A stretch of DNA of 64,000 bases from Spirosoma radiotolerans (GCF_000974425.1 NZ_CP010429.1:186001-250000); one strand, 5' to 3'; positions 27,364 to 35,542 are shown, numbered from the stretch's first letter. Numbers and translations are program-made. Notes: generated from the letters alone by a model not told the origin.

Positions 27364-27779
27364 GAATTGACTCTGTTCCTGCAAACGCGGACTGTCGTAT
27401 CTTAGTGGTCGATGACAATGTCGATGCCACGCTGATCCTGAGTATGTCGCTACGACTAAAGGGGTTTGCCGTTGAGAGCGCTCAAAGTGGTCCACAAGCG
27501 TTGACGATAAGTCAATCCTGGCAGCCAGACGCCGTTCTGCTCGACATTAGTATGCCCGGCATGGATGGCTACGAAACCTGTGAGCGGTTGCGTGAGCAGC
27601 CCGGTAGTGGTGATGTGCTGGTCATTGCCCTGACGGGCTATGGGCAGGAGGAAGATCGAAAGCGGGTCCGAGAAACGGGCTTTGATGCTCATCTGGTTAA
27701 ACCCGTGAATTTGAGCCTACTGCCCGATTTACTCCCCCAACTAATCATTGAGAAAAAGGCGCGCTTAGCATCGGAGTAA
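27360..27779 (+). CDS. Single-domain CheY-like response regulator
   Basis: 139 residues, one receiver domain: VVDDN acidic pocket, phosphoacceptor Asp in VLLDISMPGMDGYE, LTGYG with the conserved Thr, and HLVKPVN lysine. Complete and apparently functional. It overlaps the kinase fragment by four bases (ATGA), so the ancestral locus had kinase and regulator as separate but coupled genes, or it is a split hybrid kinase. It is closely similar to the C-terminal receiver of the 1315-residue kinase at 46178. Having lost its adjacent kinase it may be an orphan. Confidence 0.85.
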   Translation: MRIDSVPANADCRILVVDDNVDATLILSMSLRLKGFAVESAQSGPQALTISQSWQPDAVLLDISMPGMDGYETCERLREQPGSGDVLVIALTGYGQEEDRKRVRETGFDAHLVKPVNLSLLPDLLPQLIIEKKARLASE

Positions 27780-28538
27780 GAAATCGACGTTTGACCAATT
27801 CTCAAAATAGGCTCCTTCTTGGGAGGAGGGAGCGGGCATGAAGCTGCGCCTTGTAATGGACGTCTTTCTGATAGCTCTTAAGTTAAGGGGTTGGCTATAC
27901 CCGTAAATTAGGGCAAGCGTTGATTAGGCCATGCACTAGTTGCGCATTTTAACATGACTTTGTACACTACAATTTCAAGCTGTTTTGTCATGCATAAATG
28001 GCGGGTGCATCTTATAGACCTAACCGTGTCCGGTATGAGCGTCCTTTTGAGAAGATTTGTGAAAGGCGCTCCGCGTCGGATACTTCTGATATAACTGGAC
28101 AAATAGTGAAAACCTTCGTCTCAGCAAAGGCTCCTCTTCCTGAGACACATTATTCATTTACACCTTCAGATGCGTAGAAGCCTTCAGCTATAAATGTCGT
28201 AAGATCGGTGCCCAAAGACTTGAGCCATTGCATGGATAGTTACCTAAGTTGGGCAGACCTTGCAGGGCCTGGCCGATGTTAGCCCACTGCAGAGATTGGA
28301 GTACCACCTCGACATGAGCCGCCTTGGCGACGGTACTTGCCCAACCAACGAGCCAAGCTTGGCAACAGAGCCGGTAAGCGGGTTGGGCCGTTGCCCATTG
28401 TGGAGGATGATGCGGTTACCCGCTTGTACAATCGTCGCGGCCAGCGCCTTTACCGATAGGGTCAACCTGGGGCATGGTAAGGGTCTTGAGGGAGGGATGG
28501 GCTTGGTGGCCTGGAAGCGGTAAACAACTAGGGATGGC
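27780..28538. other. Long gene-poor stretch
   Basis: About 760 bases without a recognisable gene. Frames of 73-87 codons overlap each other on both strands at 28244-28523 with no family signature, and may be decayed sequence. No insertion-sequence ends seen. Confidence 0.45.
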
Positions 28539-28584
28539 CAGACCGGGCAAGTGACTTCCTGTGGGAAGTCACTTGCCCGGTCTG
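28539..28584. terminator. Strong 21-bp hairpin after the NmrA-like gene
   Basis: AGACCGGGCAAGTGACTTCC (28540-28559) pairs exactly with 28564-28583 around a TGTG loop, and a further C-G pair closes it. It lies 35 bases beyond the stop of the leftward NmrA-like gene. A T-tract is missing on both sides, so termination is probable only by position; a regulatory or palindromic-repeat origin is also possible. Confidence 0.6.
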
Positions 28585-28618
28585 TAGGCAGGAGAGTATC
28601 GGCCAGCGCCAGAAGCGG

Positions 28619-29482
28619 TTAGGCACCCGGGAAATAAGTCGTTTCCAGATATTCCCGCAGTGAGGTTGGCTTACGGCCCAGCAGACGCTCGACGGTATCG
28701 TGGGTCCCGGCCAGCATGCCGTGTTGGGTGGCAGCACCCCACTGAGCAAAGAAGTTGGCGACCACCTCGGGGAAGCCAGCGGCTACTTTCTGCGCGATAT
28801 AGGGTGCCATCTCGCTGCTTTTATAAGCGATGAGCCGACCCGCTAACGTGGAGAGTTCCCGGGCGATATCATCAAACGAATAGGCTTCGCTCCCCGACAG
28901 AGTATACTCCTGGTTCTCATGCCCTTCGCTGGTCAACAGGGCGGCCGTGGCTGCGGCCAGTTCGGTCCGCTTAACGAAAGCGATCTTGCCTTCTCCCGCC
29001 GGGAAACGTATTTCGGTGTCTGGCACCTCGCTGCCAATCAGGTAGCTAAGGCCTTCAAAATAGTAGCCGTTTTTGAGAATGGTGTATGTAAGACCGGACG
29101 CTTTGAGGTAAGCTTCCGTGGCCAGGTCGCTTTCTGTGACTTCCGGCATCACAAAATTTGTACTGCGCTGGATGCTGGTGTAAAAAAGGTGCTTCACCCC
29201 GGCTTCCTTAGCGGCATCGATGACGTTTTGGTGCTGGCGCACCCGGTCGGTAAAGGCCACGGCAGAAACCAGCAGCACCTTTTCAATACCCTGAAAGGCT
29301 TGTACCAGGCCGGGGTAGTCAACGTAGTCGGCTTGTCGGACATCAACGCCCTGCTTCACCAGGTCAGTGGCTTTGTTGAGATCGCGCACCAGGGCTGCGA
29401 TTTCTGCGGCCGGGGTGGTGGTGAGTAAAAAGTCGATAGTTTGGTGGCCTAACCCACCGGTGGCTCCAGTTACTAGGATCAT
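28619..29482 (-). CDS. NmrA-like NAD(P)H quinone oxidoreductase family protein
   Basis: 287 residues. N-terminal Rossmann motif MILVTGATGGLGHQTIDFLL, then ALVRDLNKA, GVDVRQADYVDYPGL and AGVKHLFYTSIQ. This is the QorB/YtfG-like branch of the atypical SDR family, which lacks the usual YxxxK and reduces quinones with NAD(P)H. Two palindromes and a broken HxlR regulator lie immediately upstream and divergent. That is the standard layout for a redox-responsive HxlR-quinone reductase pair. If no other regulator binds there, the gene should now be constitutive. Confidence 0.88.
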   Translation of the reverse strand: MILVTGATGGLGHQTIDFLLTTTPAAEIAALVRDLNKATDLVKQGVDVRQADYVDYPGLVQAFQGIEKVLLVSAVAFTDRVRQHQNVIDAAKEAGVKHLFYTSIQRSTNFVMPEVTESDLATEAYLKASGLTYTILKNGYYFEGLSYLIGSEVPDTEIRFPAGEGKIAFVKRTELAAATAALLTSEGHENQEYTLSGSEAYSFDDIARELSTLAGRLIAYKSSEMAPYIAQKVAAGFPEVVANFFAQWGAATQHGMLAGTHDTVERLLGRKPTSLREYLETTYFPGA

Positions 29483-29511
29483 GGTAAATAAGAAAAAATC
29501 AGTGTATATTT

Positions 29512-29528
29512 ACTTGCAAAATGCAAGT
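29512..29528. promoter_or_regulatory. Palindromic operator copy 1
   Basis: ACTTGCA-AAA-TGCAAGT, a perfect 7-3-7 inverted repeat, 30 bases before the NmrA-like gene start. It is identical to a second copy 35 bases away. This is the expected form of an HxlR dimer site. Confidence 0.8.
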
Positions 29529-29546
29529 TCAAAGGTAAGAAAAAAT

Positions 29547-29563
29547 ACTTGCAAAATGCAAGT
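29547..29563. promoter_or_regulatory. Palindromic operator copy 2
   Basis: The same 17-bp ACTTGCA-AAA-TGCAAGT as at 29512-29528. Centre-to-centre distance is 35 bp (about 3.3 helical turns), and it lies 17 bases before the HxlR start codon, so a bound dimer would block both promoters. Confidence 0.8.
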
Positions 29564-29580
29564 AAAATAAATCATTTTCT

Positions 29581-29997
29581 ATGAAAGAGCTAAAGCAGCG
29601 CTCTACTTGTCCTGTCAGCACATCACTTGACGTGCTGGGGGATAAATGGAGTCTACTCATTTTGCAGGACATGGTGTTCGCTGGCAAGTCTACATAGGGC
29701 CAGTTCCTGCAGTCAGCGGAAAAGATAACGACTAACGTGCTGGCCAACCGCCTGGCCGTCCTGGAGTCGTAAGGCCTCTTAACCAAGGCGGTGGCTTCTG
29801 ATAAGAAATCGAAGTTCACCTGCCGCCTGACAGAAAAAGGTGTTGAAACGGTCCCTATTATTATTGAGCTCCTTCTGGGGGGAACTAAACATTGCCCCAC
29901 TGTCGTCGAGCCTGATTTGCTGGAAGAAATTCAGGCTGGGAAAGGTGCGGCCGTTGCGAAGTACCAACGGCTCGCGCGCGAAAAGGCCCTGGCCTAA
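29581..29997 (+). pseudogene. HxlR family regulator interrupted by two stop codons
   Basis: In one uninterrupted phase of 139 codons the sequence reads as a complete HxlR protein: the redox cysteine in STCPVSTSLDVLGDKWSLLIL, then the recognition part TTNVLANRLAVLES-GLLTKAV, wing and C-terminal dimer helix. Two in-frame stops break it: TAG at 29695-29697 and TAA at 29770-29772. Length and phase are otherwise intact, so these are point mutations and decay looks recent. Its operators upstream are still perfect. Confidence 0.85.
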
Positions 29998-30310
29998 ACA
30001 AGCGTCGTGCGAGCTCATGCAGAGAAAATAGCGGGCAAAAAGCGGTGCGATTCCAAACTCGCTCTCTTACTGCGGTATGGCCAACGTAGCCCAGGGCCGC
30101 TAGTAGTAGCTAGGTCGATAAACTATTGACCATTCCGTAGCCTCCGCTCGGGTATTCTATAGGAAACACAGCTTGTTGTTTAAATCAACGCAACTGATTT
30201 GTTTGTTTTATGTATGGTTGAAATGGCTTTTGTAAACGTTTAACGTGTTTTCTCCAACCCATTGCCGGGCCGCTGCCATATGGGTAGTATATACAAAAGG
30301 GCTAAATAAG
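29998..30310. other. Intergenic, nothing recognised
   Basis: Between the HxlR pseudogene and the stop of the GNAT part of the split gene. No gene or clear terminator seen. Confidence 0.4.
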
Positions 30311-30787
30311 TTAGCCTACCGACGCCTGGCTTACCTGCAAACCGTACCGTTCTTCGTGCAACACCTTACCCCATTGATTCACTTCAATGGATGAACTCAG
30401 TTCAGAACCGGCTTTCTTATACATGGATACGGCTTTTTGCTGAACATCCGTGGTCAACAAATAAACCCGATCAAATACCTCTTCTTTATTATAAGCAAGG
30501 GCCGTCTTTAATAGCCGTCTACCAATGCCGGTACCTCTGAAAACAGGGTGGACCAGGAACCACCGCAGTTGCGCTTCATTTTGCGGCCTGGCTTGAATGG
30601 CAATACAGCCAATAATTTGATCCTGGTACATAGCCAGCCATATCTTGTCTTTCTGAGGATTATAATGGGCTGGAAAATCATAAAACGTCTTCACCACATA
30701 GCCTTCAAATTCCTGGGAATAGCCTTCCTCCTGCGCATACAACACCCCATGCAGATAAATCAAGTAGCCAATGTCACCTGGTTTCAA
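30311..30787 (-). CDS. GNAT acetyltransferase half of a frameshifted MarR-GNAT gene
   Basis: 158 residues from a TTG. It contains LKPGDIGYLIYLHGVLYAQE at its start, the acetyl-CoA loop FRGTGIGRRLL, and YLLTTDVQQKAVSMYKKAG. In the family I know, this domain follows a MarR domain in one polypeptide (the HGVLYAQEYG block right after the linker). Read without a start requirement, this phase continues upstream as NVEDLLSTEYTSQLLAQQ back to base 30858, into the end of the MarR gene. So it is almost certainly the second half of one gene that was separated by a one-base slip. Confidence 0.8.
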   Translation of the reverse strand: MKPGDIGYLIYLHGVLYAQEEGYSQEFEGYVVKTFYDFPAHYNPQKDKIWLAMYQDQIIGCIAIQARPQNEAQLRWFLVHPVFRGTGIGRRLLKTALAYNKEEVFDRVYLLTTDVQQKAVSMYKKAGSELSSSIEVNQWGKVLHEERYGLQVSQASVG

Positions 30788-30852
30788 GCCTTCTCGATAG
30801 ACAACCTGTTGCGCGAGTAGCTGACTAGTATACTCGGTTGATAATAAATCCT

Positions 30853-31254
30853 CTACGTTTTTATGGCGTTTACCAGCATCGTTCCTTCTGCAGGGCTTAA
30901 TCGACCAAGAAAGCCTTCGATCTGCTCATCCGACTTGACTTGAAGCCGCTTTAACAACGAGCGTCCTGCATCTGACAGGCTTATTTGCAAAGCTCGACCA
31001 TCTGATGATGAAGGCACTTTTAGCAGGATTCCCTGCTTGGTTAACAACTTGATTAGTCTGCTTAAGTAGCCCTTATCCAGTTTCAGGCGTTCGCTTAATT
31101 GCTGAGCAGTGACCTGGTTGGCTTCGCCAATTTCATATAATACCCGTACTTCTGACAGGGAATAGTCACTCTCTAAAATAGGGTGATTTAAAAGGCCAAG
31201 GTGGGCCGTATAGAATCGGTTGAAGTACCGGATTTGTTTTATGTTTTCTCTCAT
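30853..31254 (-). CDS. MarR half of a frameshifted MarR-GNAT gene
   Basis: 133 residues from ATG 31254; the frame extends 11 codons further but that part lies in the palindrome upstream. The winged HTH is clear: SLSEVRVLYEIGEANQVTAQQLSERLKLDKGYLSRLIKLLTKQG and the wing SSSDGRALQISLSDAGR. It ends prematurely at TAG just after VNAIKT. The slip is in a run of five T (plus strand 30858-30862, five A in the mRNA). One more A would join it in frame to the GNAT domain through NVEDLL. Compare the intact fusion at 54391-55347. Confidence 0.85.
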   Translation of the reverse strand: MRENIKQIRYFNRFYTAHLGLLNHPILESDYSLSEVRVLYEIGEANQVTAQQLSERLKLDKGYLSRLIKLLTKQGILLKVPSSSDGRALQISLSDAGRSLLKRLQVKSDEQIEGFLGRLSPAEGTMLVNAIKT

Positions 31255-31261
31255 GGTAGCA

Positions 31262-31300
31262 GATCGCCCATTAGTTGCTTTAAGCAACTAATGGGCGATC
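31262..31300. promoter_or_regulatory. 39-bp palindrome upstream of MarR-GNAT
   Basis: Arms 31262-31280 (GATCGCCCATTAGTTGCTT) and 31282-31300 are perfect reverse complements around T31281. It ends seven bases before the MarR start codon at 31254. It is therefore a likely autoregulatory operator, though longer than a usual MarR site (about 20 bp). Confidence 0.8.
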
Positions 31301-31482
31301 GAAAATAGTTGACATAACTTTATCCAGCCATGAAGACGTAAAATTAGGAAAGTGGCAACCCAACTAAATGAGTGTGTAATGGTTAAGTCTATTCATTCGT
31401 ACTAAATGATGGGTTCCTCGTCAGCAGTCGTTGGCGGCTACTTAAAACAAATTTTGGCTTGATGCTACTAATCAACTAACGT

Positions 31483-32175
31483 ATGAAAACAGTAGGACTA
31501 ATTGGTGGGCTTAGTTGGTATGCCACATCCGTTTACTATACAACACTCAATCAACTCACCAATCAACGGCTTGGCAACGCCCATTCCTCTCAACTCCTTC
31601 TGTTTTCGGTGGACTTTGAAGAAGTCAGACTACTACAAGAAGCGGGCGATTGGGACGCCATTGAAAAGATGTTGTCAGGGATTGCCATCCAACTTGAGAA
31701 TACAGGTGCTGACTGCATTGTACTGTGCGCCAACACCGTTCACTTAGTTGCTGACACGATTAGCCAGAAAATAAACATTCCTTTGCTGCACAGTGCCGAG
31801 GAAACAGCCAAAGAACTTGTTCGCCAAAAAATTAATAAGGTTGCTCTTTTGGGAACAAAATTTACCATGGAACACCCTTTTTTTAGCAGTCGTCTTTCAC
31901 AGTTTGGGATTAACACCATTTTGCCCGACGAAGCGGATAAAGAGTATATTCATGCTTCAATTTTTAACGAGTTGACAAAAGGCCTTTTCAACGACGACAC
32001 AAAACACAGATATATCGAAATTATTGACAAACTAAAAGGTAGGGGAGCCGAGGGAATTGTCTTTGGCAGCGCTGAATTGTCCATACTGCTTAAACCAACA
32101 GATTGCAGTCTGCCAATTTTTGATACCATTGCCATCCATTGTCAAGCAGCGGTTGATTTTGCCCTATCCAAATGA
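31483..32175 (+). CDS. Aspartate/glutamate racemase family protein with altered second catalytic site
   Basis: 230 residues: [21 protein letters not shown] at the N-terminus, first catalytic cysteine C82 in VLCANTVH, middle [13 protein letters not shown], and C-terminal half. The second catalytic Cys is expected in a GCTE motif; here the place reads FGSAELS, so it is S196. With only one thiol the two-base racemase mechanism is doubtful. It could act on one enantiomer, or as an isomerase or lyase of the same fold. It is a single gene, divergent from the MarR-GNAT gene. Confidence 0.85.
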   Translation: MKTVGLIGGLSWYATSVYYTTLNQLTNQRLGNAHSSQLLLFSVDFEEVRLLQEAGDWDAIEKMLSGIAIQLENTGADCIVLCANTVHLVADTISQKINIPLLHSAEETAKELVRQKINKVALLGTKFTMEHPFFSSRLSQFGINTILPDEADKEYIHASIFNELTKGLFNDDTKHRYIEIIDKLKGRGAEGIVFGSAELSILLKPTDCSLPIFDTIAIHCQAAVDFALSK

Positions 32176-32639
32176 CGGTCGCGCAGCCGCCAACATGGGG
32201 GTTTATGCTCGTGGCACGGGTTTGTTCATTAGACTTACCCGGAATGAGTAATTCAGACTTCCGGCGACTAACCGTCCGTCCCGTATTAAGAAAGCAGCTC
32301 AACTGGCCAAGTGTATATAGGCACTAGCGTTGGGCCACCACCTGGAGAGGCTGGGTGAATACAACCGCCATTAACCCTCAGTCACGGAGTGAGCTCCCCA
32401 AATTGAGACCGAGGAGCGCTCGTGTAGATGTTCATAGTCTAACCGGACCTTTTATAAGAGACTACTTAAGACGGAAGGGAATCCCCTATAAACCAACTGA
32501 ATAGAAATATAGCCGGTCAAAACTATACTTTCAATTATTCCAAAAGATAAGAATCTTCGGAGGGTATATTCGCTTTTTTCAGTCACTGTCTTTATAAAAG
32601 TCAATGGAGCCCAGAGGCTAATAAAAACTAGGTCCGTCT
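32176..32639. other. Intergenic, no gene recognised
   Basis: No credible gene in about 460 bases and no terminator with a T-tract. The right end leads into the ECF41-type promoter. Confidence 0.45.
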
Positions 32640-32665
32640 TGTCACAAAACCACTAGTATCCGGTC
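32640..32665 (+). promoter_or_regulatory. Probable ECF41-type promoter
   Basis: TGTCACA at 32640-32646 equals the -35 motif reported for ECF41 sigma factors (as I remember it, paired with a CGTC-like -10). CGGTC follows at 32661-32665 after a 14-base spacer. It lies 22 bases before the start of the carboxymuconolactone decarboxylase gene, whose operon encodes the ECF41 factor. Autoregulation is the known mode of that group. Confidence 0.6.
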
Positions 32666-32687
32666 TTAGCTTAAAACGCTAATACAA

Positions 32688-33278
32688 ATGGATACTCCGT
32701 TTCTGACGCCCATTGAAAAGCCTAAAAGCTTACTCTGGAAACTGCTCTACTTTTTCACCCGTAAACGTTTCGGTAAGGTTATTACCCCGCTGAAAGTTAT
32801 GGCCGTCCGGCTCCCAGTTGCCTTTGGCTCGTTTTCCGGCAAAATCGGCCAGCTCGACAAAAAGCTCAAACTGCCGGCTGAAACGGTCATGCTCGTGCGA
32901 GAGCGGGTGGCCCAACTGAATGTATGCCTTTTCTGCATCGATATTGGCCGAGCTTATACCATCATGGCTGCCATGAATCAGGCTAAGTTTGATGCTCTGT
33001 CTGACTACGCTCGCAGCCCACTCTTTTCGGAAAAGGAAAAGGTGTTGCTCGATTTTGTTACCCGGCTCACCCGGGACCGCCAGATGGAAGCCGAGTTGTT
33101 TGACAAACTGGCCCAGCATTACGACGAACGCTCAATCTGCGAGATTGTCTGGATTATTGCCTCCGAATTTTACTATAACATAGGTAATATTGGCCTCAAT
33201 ATTCACTCCGACATGATCTGCGATATAGCGCAGAAGAAAGTTATTGCCGACGCTACGGAGGTAGCTGCTACAGTGTAA
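32688..33278 (+). CDS. Carboxymuconolactone decarboxylase (AhpD-like) family protein
   Basis: 196 residues, all helical. The redox CxxC of the AhpD-like branch is present (C80 and C83 in LNVCLFCIDIGR), followed by SPLFSEKEKVLLDFVTRLT and the C-terminal EIVWIIASEFYYNIGNIGLNI. Family members are peroxidases or decarboxylases; the CxxC suggests alkylhydroperoxidase-like chemistry. It is the first gene of the operon with the ECF41 sigma factor 44 bases downstream, the textbook partnership for ECF41. Confidence 0.9.
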   Translation: MDTPFLTPIEKPKSLLWKLLYFFTRKRFGKVITPLKVMAVRLPVAFGSFSGKIGQLDKKLKLPAETVMLVRERVAQLNVCLFCIDIGRAYTIMAAMNQAKFDALSDYARSPLFSEKEKVLLDFVTRLTRDRQMEAELFDKLAQHYDERSICEIVWIIASEFYYNIGNIGLNIHSDMICDIAQKKVIADATEVAATV

Positions 33279-33322
33279 CTAAACTAAAAGGTTAGCTTTA
33301 CTACCCTTCTGTTAAACGGCTT

Positions 33323-34177
33323 ATGGAGATCACAACCCAAATCCTTCATCTTCGTCCTTACCTGTTTGGGATTGCTTACGGTATGTTAGGTATGATCGAA
33401 GAAGCAGAAGACATCGTTCAGGACGTGTACGAAAAATGGATGTCGGTTGAGAGCGTCAAGGATCCAAAAGCTTACTTGGGACGCATGACGGTCAACAAAA
33501 GTATTGACCGGCTCCAGGAGCTAAAGAAGCAGCGGGAAAGCTACACAGGTCCCTGGCTCCCCGAACCTTATATTACGCTAGATGCAGATCAGCCTCCGAC
33601 GCTCGAATACGGTCTTTTGTTCCTATTGGAACGACTCAATCCCCTTGAACGGGCGGTATTTATCCTGCGGGAAAGCTTTTCGGAGAACTACCGCAGTATT
33701 GCTGAACTCACCGGTGCAACAGCTGACAACTGTCGTCAGCTGTTGCACCGGGCGCGTGAAAAACTTGCCTGTCGAACACCTCAAGTGGTAGAGCCTGCTA
33801 CTCAAGGAGCTCTTACGCAAGCGTTTCTGGTCGCTTTACAACATCAGGATCGTGCTGCGCTCAACCAGTTACTTCGATCAGATATCGAATTATTCAGTGA
33901 TGGCGGAGGCAAACGTGCCGCTGGCCTCAAGCCTTTGTTTGGCCTTCAAAAGGTGCTTAAATTTTTATTAGGTGTCATGCAGTTGCCAGATAATCAGCGG
34001 AATGAGTTTATCCACCGACCAGCTTTTATCAACGGGCAACCTGGCTCCCTTATTTTTGACCAGCAAACCGGTGATCTGGACTCGATGACTTATATCGGCT
34101 GGAATGCTACCCAAATCACACGCCTTTTGTACGTGCGCAATCCTGATAAACTGCGTGTTCGGGCCAGCATGTTCTAA
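33323..34177 (+). CDS. ECF41 (SigJ-like) sigma factor with fused SnoaL-like regulatory domain
   Basis: 284 residues. Region 2 is at 8-70 (EEAEDIVQDVYEKWM), region 4 at about 98-160 (LNPLERAVFILRESFSENYRSIAELTG), and the SnoaL-like domain from 163 to the end. All three ECF41 signature motifs are visible: WLPEP at 78-82 in the linker, DGGGK at 193-197, and NPDKL at 273-277 near the C-terminus. These mark the fused domain that replaces an anti-sigma factor. It sits in an operon with the CMD gene. Confidence 0.95.
   Translation: MEITTQILHLRPYLFGIAYGMLGMIEEAEDIVQDVYEKWMSVESVKDPKAYLGRMTVNKSIDRLQELKKQRESYTGPWLPEPYITLDADQPPTLEYGLLFLLERLNPLERAVFILRESFSENYRSIAELTGATADNCRQLLHRAREKLACRTPQVVEPATQGALTQAFLVALQHQDRAALNQLLRSDIELFSDGGGKRAAGLKPLFGLQKVLKFLLGVMQLPDNQRNEFIHRPAFINGQPGSLIFDQQTGDLDSMTYIGWNATQITRLLYVRNPDKLRVRASMF
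33711..33751. repeat. 17-bp perfect hairpin inside the ECF41 coding region
   Basis: CCGGTGCAACAGCTGAC (33711-33727) pairs with 33735-33751 around a 7-base loop, within the region 4 helix-turn-helix codons (TGATADNCRQLLHRA). It is long for chance in coding DNA. Confidence 0.7.
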
Positions 34178-34273
34178 TGCCGACTTCGATTACTGACTGT
34201 ATGTATACCCACAAGGGGCATAAGAGCCCGTTTATGAGGAGCAGGGTAGGGTGGAACGCCAACAGCATAAGCT

Positions 34274-35542
34274 TTAAAACGCTCCAAATACCAGTTTGTC
34301 CTTCTCCTGTAATCGCACGTTTTTTACAGCCCCGGTTCCTCTAAACCAGTACGAGAGCCCAACAATATTTACAGGTTGCGCAGGAAGCATCGAGGTATAT
34401 GCCACCTTCTCGTTGATTGAAATGACGAGTTTTTTGCCGTTGCTCTTACAATTCACGTGCACCCAGTTCGTGAAGTCGACACCGAAGGACGATAAATCGG
34501 TATGCTTTCCCGACACCATCCGGGTACCATCCAGCAGCGACAATTCCGACACGCACCCCTTTGCGCCAAGCGGTATGACAATCGGCATATCAGTAGTAAT
34601 TAAGACAATCCACGACAGTTGGCAGGCGGCTGCCCCCTCACCATACTCACTCTTAACATCGTTGCTAAACGAGAAATTCTGGACCGACACTGGCTCAAAA
34701 TTGCCAACGTTGGAAAATCGCACTAAGGGAGGCTGGGGTTGGAGTGACACATTCAGTTGTTGAATGGTCGAAGATGGCAGTCTCAGTTGCCCTGGCTCTA
34801 CATATTCAGTTGGTTTGAGATAAATCGGTACCTGCCTGGTCGAAATAGTCCCCAGCCAGCCATCGGTTGGAATCAAGAGCGGATGTTGCTTCACCACCCG
34901 GTCACCAACTACCAGCTTGGCCTGGTAAAAGCCGGGTTCGTAATAAATAGATGTGTGTGTATGGCCTGCTCTACTGACAACTTCTCTTCGCCTGGGATTC
35001 CACGACTGCTGAATGTAAACCGAATCCGTTGGGGCAGCTGAGGCATCGTAGGTAAAGATCACAGAATTCGGTAGGGTGCGGGTAAGCGGTTTGCTAGCGA
35101 AACGGTACAAACCCACAGACGACGGAGTAGGGGTTCGATCAACCGCAACGAAGGTGATTAAACCCACAACGACTAGTACACCCATACCCCACCCGAACCA
35201 CCACCAGTCAACACCCTTAGCTAACGACGGTTCAGCTTCCGATTCAGCCTGATTTATAGGCAAAGAACGACAGCTCTGTGCCCGAACAAATTCGCGCCAG
35301 TCGGTATGGCCGGCAAACCGGGCCAACGTGTTCAGCGTCGTATGACTTGGTACGTGTCCGTAATCGACTCGCCCCCAAATACGCCGGAGCGTACTGGCAC
35401 TGAGTGAAATGCCCGTTTCGTCAAGAACCCGTTGCTGTAGCTGCTCAAAATCGGCGCTGGTCCAGGAATCACTCGTTCCCCAATTGAGTTTCTGCTCAAT
35501 TAATTGTTTGCATTGGCGCAAATCAAGGTTCTCTGAAGTCAT
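34274..35542 (-). CDS. Single-pass membrane protein with putative N-terminal DNA-binding domain
   Basis: 422 residues. Residues 1-90 are a helical cytoplasmic domain with SASTLRRIWGRV and TLNTLARFAGHTDWREFV, a pattern I know from many Bacteroidota membrane proteins and that looks HTH-like. One membrane helix lies at about 113-135. The exterior part of about 285 residues contains beta-strand-rich segments (VSLQPQPPLVRFSNVG, IVLITTDMPIVIPLG, NIVGLSYWFRG) reminiscent of a jelly-roll. It is divergent from a secreted PD40/Ig-like protein (135 bases between starts). A second protein of the same plan lies at 41159-42337. Proposed role: membrane-bound one-component regulator. Confidence 0.7.
   Translation of the reverse strand: MTSENLDLRQCKQLIEQKLNWGTSDSWTSADFEQLQQRVLDETGISLSASTLRRIWGRVDYGHVPSHTTLNTLARFAGHTDWREFVRAQSCRSLPINQAESEAEPSLAKGVDWWWFGWGMGVLVVVGLITFVAVDRTPTPSSVGLYRFASKPLTRTLPNSVIFTYDASAAPTDSVYIQQSWNPRRREVVSRAGHTHTSIYYEPGFYQAKLVVGDRVVKQHPLLIPTDGWLGTISTRQVPIYLKPTEYVEPGQLRLPSSTIQQLNVSLQPQPPLVRFSNVGNFEPVSVQNFSFSNDVKSEYGEGAAACQLSWIVLITTDMPIVIPLGAKGCVSELSLLDGTRMVSGKHTDLSSFGVDFTNWVHVNCKSNGKKLVISINEKVAYTSMLPAQPVNIVGLSYWFRGTGAVKNVRLQEKDKLVFGAF

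Noticed and set aside
28244-28523. Overlapping frames of 73 and 87 codons on both strands
   Set aside because: Neither has recognisable motifs or a signal peptide; opposite overlapping frames of this size arise by chance.
30858-30862. Programmed ribosomal frameshift joining MarR and GNAT
   Set aside because: The A run is short and there is no typical slippery heptamer or downstream structure visible, so error or mutation is more likely. Kept only as an alternative in the finding.
24240-31300. Defence-island interpretation of the decayed middle region
   Set aside because: No nuclease, helicase, methyltransferase, reverse transcriptase or TIR/NLR-like protein is present; the genes are regulators and small redox enzymes.
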